Of a DNA stretch of 64,000 bases, positions 26,101-38,100 are shown piece by piece. Numbering within the stretch: position 1 is the stretch's first letter; each line of letters begins with the position of its first letter. The stretch comes from Pagrus major (Eukaryota; Chordata; Actinopteri; Spariformes; Sparidae): contig NC_133224.1 of NCBI RefSeq assembly GCF_040436345.1, positions 8,052,741 to 8,116,740 of the forward strand, read 5' to 3'. Below the pieces are notes generated by a model. That model searched no databases, was not told where the DNA came from, and saw nothing but the letters and a program-made list of their open reading frames with translations. Position numbers and translations under genes: made by a program.

Positions 26101-29100
26101 TGCCCATAGAGCATTAACGGGCCAGAAACAAGACAACTGTACTCACTCATAGATGAATGAATGAATGAATTTTAGTTAAACGCGATAGCACCGTCAAACT
26201 CATGTTTGTTTATCTTCCCTACGTAAATCATATGTACTCTATCCCCCCTTCACTGGCTTTGTGCCCCCTAGGTTGAGAACCACTGGTTTAGCCTGTTAGC
26301 ATGCTGACATTTGATAATGAGCCCTGAGGCTGAGGGAAATGTCATTAGGTTTGAAGTAATTTGGTCGTGAACCAACATATTGGTAAATACTAACCTGATG
26401 ATGGTGCCAGTAAAAATGAAAGGATAACCAAAATTGATGAAATTAAATAAATGTCTAACAATTTCACTGCAATCCATCCAATAGTTGTAGAGATGTAGAG
26501 TAGATGTTGAAATATTTCACTGGATAAGAAGGCATTTTTAACTGCTGGAGGCACTAACAGGAAAGGTCGGATTCATCCTCTGGAGACAATGAATGTCTGT
26601 ACCGTATTTCATCTTTCTGGATCAAAATGTTGGGCAGACAGAGAGAGATACACCAGCATTGTTATCCACAGAGACGTGTCGCTAGCTTAGATATAAACTG
26701 CACTATCTGACAGATTTAAGAATTTTTTTAGGTAAGTCTGAAGTCTCGAGAGGCAGTGTGGGAATGTGAAGCCAAAACACATAATCTTTCATTCCCCGGG
26801 CTCAAATCCAGCCTCATGTTTCTCCCCATATTTTCACTAATAATAATGTAACAATGGTGAAGAGTGAATTATTGCAACAATACCAATTCAAAGACATAAA
26901 GCTATGAAGAACTGCTAGGTAGGATTAAAGAGCTGTAAAGAATGCCTCGGAAATAAACGAGCTATGTTTTAATTGTGCAATTAAACAGAAGAGGTTTCAT
27001 CTGTGCCGCCCTTCATTAGCATCACCATCATCAGCAGCTTCACAATAATGAAGTCTGCACAGACTAAACAAGTCGATAATGGTCACTGATTGTCAGCTTC
27101 AGACACGGTTACATTTTTTCCACTCGCTCTTATTATTATTACAGTTTTAGAAGTTTTGGAGCCTCTGGCACCTTCTGTTCCCGCTGCTTGGCTCCTAAGT
27201 TGAGCTCCTCCAGGGTTTAGAGCTGACAGCAGAGAACAGATGAGAAGTCTGATATCATTGTTCTGTGGCTTTATAGCCAACAGAGGAGATTAACAGAGAT
27301 GAGAAAGGACTATAATCTTCTCCTGGATGTTTCGCAGATAAAACCCTATCGATGCTTGTAGAGACTGAGGGGACTGCTCCGTGATATCCAAGAGTTACCT
27401 TCTAATATTATATCCACCAACAACATGGCACGCAGGGGAGTCCAACCCGAATTATGACCAATTATCAGACTTTTAGATACAGTGGGCTATAAAGATACGA
27501 GACTAGAGTTTCCCTATTTGTCATACAGTCTGTCATCGCATGTTTGAGTCCATAAAGATATTATTAACCTGGCAGGACATTAAACTTGGTCTTGGATTAC
27601 GTTGTCTGCTGTACATGGTGTCCGTGAAGCAGATGGAGACTGAATAATGGCGGCAGCCTGGGCAGCAAACTACTGCAGACTATTTTGGATCAGCATGTGA
27701 CGATGCCAGATCATGATCTTTTTCAGAAGTGCCTCCAAACGTTTTTCAGCATTTCCGCACAACTCCCTGAAACTAAAATTGATTCATGCCAGATCATCAT
27801 CATATGCAACATTTGCAAGTACAGCCGCATATTTCTGGTTACACTTGACTAAAAGGCTCGACAACCATCAGATCAACGTCATTGATTTGCAGTTCATCGA
27901 AAGTTACGGCTGTAGATTTGGGACAATCATAAACAGCTTAAATGTTTATTTGGGCTAGATACAAATTTCTTTATAAAAACCACATTATACCTTATAAGAG
28001 GGGAACAAACCACTTAAAGCCTTTTGAAGAGAAAAATCCTCAATGCCAGAGATGCTGGTTGTATGACACATATCCTGCCCCTCCCCCATGAAAGCCAATC
28101 ATCTGCTTTATCACAGCCTAACCGGGAGACATATCAGCTCATCGTGTTGTTGCACTGACGCAAACGCAAAGTTGAGATTCACCTTAGCGTCAGATTTTAT
28201 TTGACTAATATCTCAGTGGTCTTATAATTAACACTTTAATTATGACCCTAAATTTGGTAATATCTTGACTTACATGCCAGCACAACTTGTCTAAGTTTTC
28301 ACAATCCTGCTTTTAGACTAAAGCAGTGGTGCCTGAATTGACCGTTACCATCATTATTGGATTTACAAATCTTATTTTCTGTGTAATCACATCAAGCAAA
28401 CGACGGGAACGGAAGACAAACAGGATACAGAATTATTTATCTCAGCCTTTATCAGTCAGACAGAAGCGTTAAGCCCTCGCTGCCGTTAGCCTGTCAGTGG
28501 ACTGACTGTAAGATGTGACAGTGCTGCGATTCAAGATAACACTGATGGTAAGAGGTTGGAGCAGGATTGTCTTTCTTGTGTCTTTGTTAAGACAGAATAA
28601 AATCGAATGGCTATGAAGTGTCAGTCTATTGCACACCTTGACCATGAAGTTGCCATCATCCTCCGGAGTCACCATGACGACGGAGTCATGCAGCTTTTCG
28701 TCAAAGTGAACGTGTGATGAGGCTCCGGCAGCGGGGGGCTCTTCCGAGAAGCGCACGCCTCCTGCCTTCGCACAACCTGAGTGAGAGGGAAGAGGAGAGA
28801 GCGGCTGAAGGTCGAACATTAACAAACACACCGAATCCCTTTAAAGGAGGAGAAGAGGCATTAAACTGTGGAGGTCGACTCCTTTCACCGACATAGTGGA
28901 GTGTGCAGCAGAGCGCTTTACAAAAGCAGCCACTTAAACCTTCTTCGGGTTTGAGCCGTCTGAATATTTTCTTGTTGTTTTGTGTTAAGTGTTTTCAGTG
29001 ATGTTATCAAATTTGAATTTGAAGACTATATGATGCAGACCTGTTGTGCTTTCTAGCTAACAGGGGCAGTTACAGGTCACCTGCAGGCTTATTTCAGCAT

Positions 29101-32100
29101 TAAAAGATTTAGGCGAGAAAAATATATAAATAATTCAGTGGGTTCAAACTCCTATAGATTAATGCCAGAAGTACTTACAGAGCAAGAAATCAGCTTATAA
29201 CCTTTCAAAAGAGCCCAAAACCATGCCTGTACTCCAAATGGTTCAACAACAGCTTTGGATTGGTTCTAGGATAATTTTACATTCATGTCCAGGAATAACA
29301 ACAGGTTAGTAAAATCTGGATAAAAGTATTTCTAACACCTCATTTACTTGAAAAATATGGTGTTATTTTTGAGAATAAAAGGATTTAACAGTAAGTCTTG
29401 AGGTATTTGGTGCAATCTCCTTTTGTATTTATGATGCCATATCTCAAAATAACAAAGACATACAAAGATAACAATCAAGTGGAATTGGGGACAAGGCTTT
29501 GGAGATCCACCACCCGGTGATTGGGACACTCCAACGTAAATGGTTTAAAATGGCTTCCAAATATCTGTCTATTATAGAGGACACCGTGTATGAAAGGGTT
29601 AAATACCAGTGATTGTAGTCCCCCGCTGATATGGAGTTTCCTAACGTATAAATATTTACAAATAAAAAAATAATTGGCAGCAAATACAGACCACTGGCAG
29701 TTCTAATAGCGTTTGAACCCTTGAGATAAACAATATAAAGATTGCCTTATAAATAATTTGTTTATTAAGATGATCTTAGACTTCTAGCAAATACATTGGC
29801 AAGCAATCTTACCTTTACAATAAAAATTGCAAAATGGTCTATGCCAGTCTCCGTGCGACCTCAGTGTCAAAATAAAAGGAGTTAAAGAGGTTTATTCTTT
29901 CAAGCTAAACATATTATTCCCCTTTAGGTTTGAGGGCTCTCCTATGACAGTGAGGCACACTGATATTTATTGTTTTCCGGCCCAGATATTTATTTATTCC
30001 CAGTGCGAATAATGGAAACTCTCCAAATAAACCCCCTCCTCTCAAAAAACAGTAACTCTCTATGACAACAAACAGTCTGTCTGAAGTTTTGCTCGAAGGG
30101 CTTCGGGTCGTGATTATAGAGCATCAATTTCCCAGACCTTAAAGGAGAGTGAAACATGTGCAGAAGCTCAACAACAAGACGTAGACGAGTGTTACGAAGA
30201 ATACATTGTCCTGCTCTGGTGTATTTACACGACCTTTTAAATGTTTATCAAATATTCTTTTAATAGAAGCCACTGGGACTCATCCATCACTTAAATTTGG
30301 AGACCATTTCCCGGAGAAGCCGGCTACTGCAGTCTGTTTGTGTGCAAATTGGACGATGAGATTACCATATCCAGCATCACCATGTCTACTTCCTGGGCAC
30401 CATGTGTCTTATTACCATCTTTCCAATTATTCTAGATTTATTCAAAAACTTCAAAGGTTCTTCAAACAGCAGTATGACGCCATGCTGTAGCTTTGTTTTG
30501 GAGCCAATTTTACTAACTGCCAACTCTATCAAGTACTGTGTGACAACAAAGCATAGATATGTGTTTTAAGCTCTGATTTAAGCACCTAGTCACCTAAAAT
30601 GAAAATGCGCTTAACTCTTGAAGTAGGTCTTTTGGCTCTACTTGTCAGGCATGGGTGTATTTATGCCCAGACTCATAGGGTGTGAGAGCGAACACATGGG
30701 GCCATTTTCACCAGCACAATAAACAGGTATCTGGAGTCAACATTATTAATTCAGTGAGATAGATGCTGGCTTAATTAGGCTGGTGCACAGCAATCACGGC
30801 TGCAGATGGAGGATTTTACATTTTCTCATCTTTAAACTGGACTTAACCATGTTTTTAAAGCTTTCGTAGTGTACACAACTAGTTTAAGATAAAGCAAAAC
30901 TGAAGATATAACCTATGTTAAAGTTACAATTACTTTAAATACAAACTTACTAAGAATTTAAATCAAACGTTATGCCTATTATCTCTTATCTCTTAAAGGT
31001 GTAACGTGTGACATGAAGAAAATGGAGTGGAAGCACTGCTCCGTCTTTTCTGGTGGTCTGAAGCTAATTTTCCCTGTTGTTATAAGTGCACGGAGCATTA
31101 TCGAGACAAAAATAGGACTAATAATGTATGGTGAAAAATAAGAGATATCATTGGAGATCGCAGAGGTTCCCATAGGAATGAATGGACTTACAGATGTACA
31201 AAGGCATGGACATAGCATGAAAAATGTTTTTAAAAAATGACCTCATCTGTGTCGGTGTTTTTAACAATGATGACAACAACTATCAAGATTCCTCTCTACT
31301 TCTATGTCTTTTGTTTTGACTGTCTGGATTGAGACCCATAGCAGCAGAAAGTATATACGGTGTGTTAAATAAAGATCCATCCCGGACGTTTTCTTTTTCA
31401 AATCTTTACTCTGGTTGTTGGGGAAATTCAGCCATATATACTGTACCTTTGAAATAAAGTTTTCAGAGACTTTAACTCCTATTTAAACTTTAATCAAGTT
31501 CTCTTGCCAGCCAGACAGTTGGGGAGATTTCATTCTTTTATGTCTATTTCCAAAAAAGCTTTAAGCTGGAATACGCCTCTGCTTTTCTTTGAAAAATATT
31601 GGCAGGCATTTCTCCCTCGTCATATCTGGACCAGCAAATATTCCTTTAAGCAAAACAAGATTTTTGTCAAAAGAGGATAATTTGACTTTCTCTGCCGAGC
31701 CATGACAGGCCAACATGAGGTGAAACTGGTGCCACATGTTGCCGTGAAGCCTGGTGATAATGTAACATTTATCCTGAGGATCAATCCGGTGGAAACATAA
31801 TTAATTTTTCATACCAAAACAACCAGTTTCATATACATTTGTGTTGTTCCTGAAGACCTGTACACTTGCTCCAATGTATTTAAATGAATTCATATGCTGA
31901 CTTACAGTATGTCCCTGCATTACATGTAGCACAGGCCATTGCTGTCCCTCTTGGGCCCGGTTCCATTAAACTTTTATACAGACTCATATTAGAGATTAGA
32001 AATCCGTGCTATCGGCAATCTGGGTCACAATAATGAGTTCAGTGGTTACATAATGTTTCATATGTGCAGGATCACTGCGTTCGAATAGAAAGTGGAAATG

Positions 32101-35100
32101 AGACACAGGGGGGTGTTATATTAAAATGATATGTAATATCTAAAGCTCTCAACAAGAGATAGCGCAGAACACCTTGCAATATTAACAATATCCCAGAGTG
32201 GACCTTCTGATCCCACATATATGAAAGATGTCACCTGAACTAAAGCAGGCTCTATGTCTTATTCCTGTGATATTAGACAGCGCAATTTCCCAAGTCTTTT
32301 CCAAATACAGATGAGGGTTAACAAAAGTCAGGGTAGGTTGATATCCTTTAAATGAGTTTTTTTATCTGACGCCGTGCCTTCATGGAAAATTCATATATTA
32401 ATGTGAGAAATTATAAATGGGTCATTTTAAAAAGTGATATCAAATAATAAAAGTTAATGCTGATAATGAAGTATGTTAACACATGTACTTGATTTAGGGT
32501 TGAGTGTTTGAGGGCTGTATTATGTAGAGTATAGGTGTATGTGTTAACGACCTGGGGACAGTTTAATGACCGTTTTCCCCAAATTAAGGCTCAATGGATG
32601 GAAACACTCAAAATTTGATTTATTTTATTATTTGATTTTAGGTGTGACTGTTTAACATTACATGGTTGTATTTTTTTAATTATTTCTATACCGACGCCAA
32701 GGCCATTTTAGAATGTACTTATATGTATATGAATGTACTTAATATTGCTATATTTGATTCAATTTTCTAAATACACCAGGATATTTAGGAATGCATTTTG
32801 TTATGCTGTTGTTTATATGATTGTATACTTAAATTGTCTCCTATGTGACTATCATATTTTTATGTCATTACCATTTTCCAGTATTATACCAGTATTATAT
32901 AGATCTGGTTGTAATGTTGTACTTTGTTTAATTGGCGTTCAAACAGTGTTAAACTGATGCGTACATTGCATTTTTTTTTTATAGTGTATTATGTTATAAC
33001 AGCGAATAAATGCACAAATGTTGCAGTGGTGAAAGATTAAGATAATTAATCAGTCAGTTTACAGGTTAATGTAATAATTTATTTATTCGAAGTAAATATG
33101 TGAAACAATTTTCTGCTTTTCTGTTTTATATGGTTGTAAATGTCATATCTTTTTTACTATTTTCTGATATTTTAGAGTCTAAAGGGTTAACTGAATTATC
33201 ACAGAATCAATCAAAAGATTAATAATTGAAAAAGGTATTTTCATCAGCTACAATTTAAAAGTTACACAATGAGAATAATTTTCATCTTGCATGCTGGAAA
33301 ATCGTTTTTACAGCTCAACGATGTATCCTGCCTGCCAAAGTTTGGCACGATCAAAGCTGAGAATGTGTGAGAGACCGCTCTGATTACAAAAGTTACACCA
33401 CAGCTGAGCTTTCATGCCGCACTTCACAAACATCAGATCTAAAAGCACAGAACCACTCACTTTTTGACTGTGCACCCTTAAATTTGGTACACAAGTATGA
33501 ATAGTACTGGTGTTATTTTCTGCACTGTGTTTTCTACACCACCTAACTATTTTCTGGAAAGTCCGCTGCCCTCAGTGAACCTCACATCGCACATGCAGCA
33601 CCATTCACAATGACTGGCACCGTGGAAAGAAAAGCAGCATCCACAAAAATAATTAGTGTAGCAGCTCAAAGTGGATGTGGAGCTTCTGACTCATGGACTA
33701 CGAGATGTTGTGAGTTCATGCTGGGTTACAGTGAATGATTAAGTTCCTTATTAAGTGTAAACACTTAATAAGGAAAAGGTGATAAAGATGAACTTCATTA
33801 TTAAACCTGCTGAGTTTTAAATGGGACCTGCTCTGTTTTTGTAATCTTTTCCTGGTTTTCGTTTATGGCCAACTGTGAGACAGTGGCCATAACAAAAATT
33901 TTAAACATTTATCACCACAAAAAACATTCAACATCACACATGAATGAAAGCATTCGCTGCATGATGGGTGCATTTTTTGGGACCAAGCTTGATATCAAAT
34001 CCCACTACGGGACCTGTTATTTAAGGTCACTAATCCTGCTGCTATAAGACGCTTTTTGCAGGAAGCCTAGAAGTTGATACAATAGGGCTCCATGACTGTA
34101 ATTACATTCACACACTGAGCTTAATAATGGCAAGCTTTCATCCAATAAGCCAGTCTATTAGCAGTTAGAGGTTAAAGGGCGCGTTATACCCTCTGGAGTT
34201 TGGAAAGCATAAAGAAAGGGGGCTTTCATTTTCAATGAGTCCAACTGAACTGTCTCTCCAACGTGAGAAATGATTCATTCAAGAAATGTGACAGCTGTGA
34301 AGACAAACCCATCAGAGGAATAAGTGTTAGACTCATTATTCAGCTCTGCTAATTTATTGTGTTTCCTTAAAAGGGGAGAAACGTTTCAGAAGCTGGACAT
34401 GGCAGTGATGTGGTGTGTGTATTTACAAGGATTACAATCAAACATGGCTCAAAAAATACAGTAGAATCACACACTTCAGTGCTTTTGTGCAGACCAGCCA
34501 TGATCAGCTGGTTAATTTCAGACATTGGACATAAGATAATTGAAAAACAATATGTCTGTATTGATCTGTAATGTTCTTTCACTGCTGTTAAATCACCAAA
34601 TTTCAACATTTTTATTATACTAACTAAAAACTAATCCCACAAAGGTTGTTTTGGCAGTTACACTTTCTCAGCCACTTATTATGTCCTTTTTAGTCATTAA
34701 CTTTCAAAGGCAACAATGTCAACACTGCTGCTGAATTAAATGACCCGCTTTATGGCCATTCCCTTTATAATGGCTGACTGAGTCTTTCCAAGAAAGAGCC
34801 GCTGGTTGTGGATTAAATCCCCCTTCAAAGTTGCTGCTGTGCTCAATGTTCCTCAAAACAAAAAACACAGAAATTTCCCGGATAACGTCACAGTGCTTTA
34901 GGTTAATATGTTATCAGTTTGAATTGGTTTAACTTCTTTTGTCAAGGTGCCAATCACAGCAATTGCCCCATAATTGCCGAAGTTTATTCAAAATTCAATC
35001 ATAATAAAAGAGGCAATTCAATGAAGCTACAAATGATGTTATTTGTTTTTGAAAAAAGGTCGTCTTAAGCTCTAGCTCATTGTTAATGCTGCCTAGAACT

Positions 35101-38100
35101 GAGTTTTAAACCCTGTGGCCGAATGCGTCTTACTGGATGCACCTTGAGTCCTTTTTAACCTCCCTACTTTTATGTGCACACCGGTACCTTTGACTTTTCA
35201 TCAAAGAACCGGATATTTTCTAACATTCTGTTTTGAGTTGATGATTAAAGCCATGTAAAGAGTTTCATGTATTACATAAAGACAAGCAGGTCTTTGGAAA
35301 ATGAATACAGCTTTTACATCCATTACCCTCTACATCCAAAATAACTCATAACTCCTGGGTGTAAGTAGCCCAAATGTTCCAAGTTTGTCACGTTGCATAC
35401 TGCAGTGAGTACTACAGCTCTGCTCATCCTGTCCTGGCCTCAGGAGTCCTCTTGGCACAACCTCATTAATTACTTGCTTTGAAAAAGACTCTACTCACAG
35501 CCTCAAGTCAAGAGCAATACATATGAACCTTGTTAAAAAGATTTTAAAAGCAGCACAAGCTGGATCACCAAGAACTTTACAACATTAATGTACTATTCTT
35601 TAATGCTTGTGGCACCTGAAAATGCTACCACGTCATTTAACCGCCTCCACATCTCTCATCTCCATTGTCGTCACGGTGGTTATTAAATTGTGGGGCAGCT
35701 GGCAGCTATCTGGCACAAGAAACCAGATCTTACACCGGCTTGACTGCTTTATATCAGTCCTTACTCCTTCAGCTCTGACCTTTTGTCTTTTTAAGTCAAA
35801 TTTGCGTTTGATTCATTTTGCACATACAGCATATGAACAGTAGGCATGAACAATATGCAAAAAAAACAAACATTTTGTGATTATTTTGACATTCAGATTG
35901 TAACATGCGTCACAATTTTCGTTGAAATGGTAATTTTTGCATTTATTTTCACTGAAACATAAAAAACATGTTGGTGATGGGATTTTTGCTGGCCAGACAA
36001 GCATGTTCCCTGCATCTGGAAGATATGATTTGTAGGCCAGAGCATCTCTGCAGCACCACAATGATTCATTTATAATGATATATTCTGACCTTTACCTCTA
36101 TCAAGAAATTGCAGCTCTAGGATTTGGATATTGCACCTGGCCATGTTGTGAATTTGATAATATTACAATCATCAAAGCAGCAGTAGAGCTCTGATCCAAG
36201 CCTCAGTGTCAGGCTCATTATCACAATACTGAGATCTGTGGCCTTTCCGATGGGTCGTATAATCTCAGACAAAGCCGGCGCAGGAACACACTTACAGACG
36301 TTTACCCTCTCAGTGGTAGCAGACCCATTACTACACAGATGCATGCGCACACACAAATTAATATGTACGCGTGCACGCACACACACGGCCCACTAAACTG
36401 GCTTATTTCAGATTAATCTCTATCTACTTCTGTCTCTCCTCTAATCTGTCTGTCTGTATGTCTGCCTCTGCGCTGCTGAATACTACAGAGCTCTGTTAGC
36501 CTATCAGTCATCTCTGAACTCTTCCTCTCTTACCGCGGTGTCAGTACGCTCCAAATAAAAACGGCAGGACCAAAAAGAGGTACCACATCTGGTTTCAATC
36601 AATGCCGCTGGATTTTTCCACTCCTCCCTGGTACACCATCAACTGCAATTGATCAGCTGTTGTGTGACGACCAGCATGTTGTGACCACCGTGAATCACAA
36701 GCTATTCCAGCTGGTTAGCACATTAATTAACAAACACACTAGGGACTCGAGCATTTATAAAAACACAAATTCAATTATGTTTTAGGTTCACTGCTTGGCA
36801 GCCTTGGTTTAGATTGCACTAATCCATCTCTGCCTATCCTTCTCATTGCTGATTCTTCAGAGCCAGAGACTTGCTTGCTGCTACTGCCGCATTTCCACTG
36901 CATGGTACAACTTGGCTCGCTTGGAACCATCCTTTTTTGGCTCCCATTGGTAAAAGATGTGGATAGTACCTGCTACGTTTTTGTAACAACTAGCTCGGTA
37001 AAGAGCCGATGTAAAGATTCAGTAAAGTATGATCAGCTCAGAACCCCGCTTACATTTAGGGGGCACTATCTGAAGTGGAAAATTAATCAAGAAAAGTACT
37101 TGATATGAAAATCGTGTCGAAACAAGTCAAGCTGTACCATTCAGTCGATGACAACACCCATAGAGTACGATCGTGTGTGTTGCAAGTGTTTGCAAAGAAA
37201 GTTTAAGGCAACAGAGTTAGTTTCATCTGCTGTCTGAGCGCTGACAACCACATTAGTGTTTTAAAAATGCTGTTTCTCCTGTTCACATTCAAAGTAATGA
37301 CAATCTTTCAGCTCATCCACCTGGGAGAGTGTTTGTGCTAACATTTTTCTGCATTAGTGAAGAAAAGGTTAAATATTGTGGCTCTTCAGAGATCCTTGCC
37401 TATTGTTAAATTGTTCCAAGGAAACAAGAACAAAGCCAGAGACTACACAACAAAAGCCAGGGAGCTCTTATTTGTAAAATACTTTTATTCTCCCAAAGGT
37501 AGCAACACATTCTTACCTCTCTCTGTAAAAAATGAAACAAGCCCTCTTCCTGTGACATTTCGGTCCATCCCAGGTACAGGAAAATTGCAAAATGCCGTCA
37601 ACAGGAAGTCAATACAGAGGCTCCCTTTACACTGCCCTTCATACGATGACCTTATCAAAAAGAACAGAACCTGCATAGTGGTCCTTGAACACAACAAGTA
37701 CCTGTACTCCACGGGGGAGGAGATGAAGCATATTCATGGTTGTGATAAAAACGCATGATGAGTCATTTACAGCTCTGTGGCAGGTCTTATTCCCATCCAT
37801 TTTTATTGAGCCCTTCCTGCTTTTGAGGAAATAAATTTGCTTGCCTTCACAAAAATCTGTCATAAAGCTGTCGACATCGACTCAACACACCCTGTTCCCA
37901 AGAAACCCAACCGAGAGGACAAATCAATTGTGAATTTAAATTTAATTGATTTACCTTCCTGGACTGCCTCCAGGATGTCTTACCGATAAAAAAAAGGAAA
38001 AAAAGGCTCATTTGTGGCTCTCAATCACAGGGGAAAGATTAACTTGCAGTAGGTTATAGGATATATAAAACATTATTAACACTTCCAGTCTTATATACAG

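Larger units (their letters stand above)
20694..28636 (-). other. adissp: adissp intron 2 (between coding exons 2 and 3)
   Basis: Nearly 8 kb without a recognised exon. It contains hAT-type MITE pieces (21290-22075), a GA/AC-rich tandem block (23780-24130), a 14-C run at about 25148, CA repeats near 25270 and 25337, a small hAT MITE (26069-26285) and another fish repeat (26290-26690). Two regions, 22.9-23.7 kb and 27.0-28.6 kb, show nothing identifiable. Confidence 0.65.

Noticed and set aside
28714-28896. Plus-strand 60-codon frame over adissp exon 2
   Set aside because: Shadow of the real exon on the other strand.
37357-37758. 133-codon plus-strand open frame
   Set aside because: No recognisable domain, no splice or promoter context, and it sits in an adissp intron. 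Length is within chance for AT-moderate DNA.
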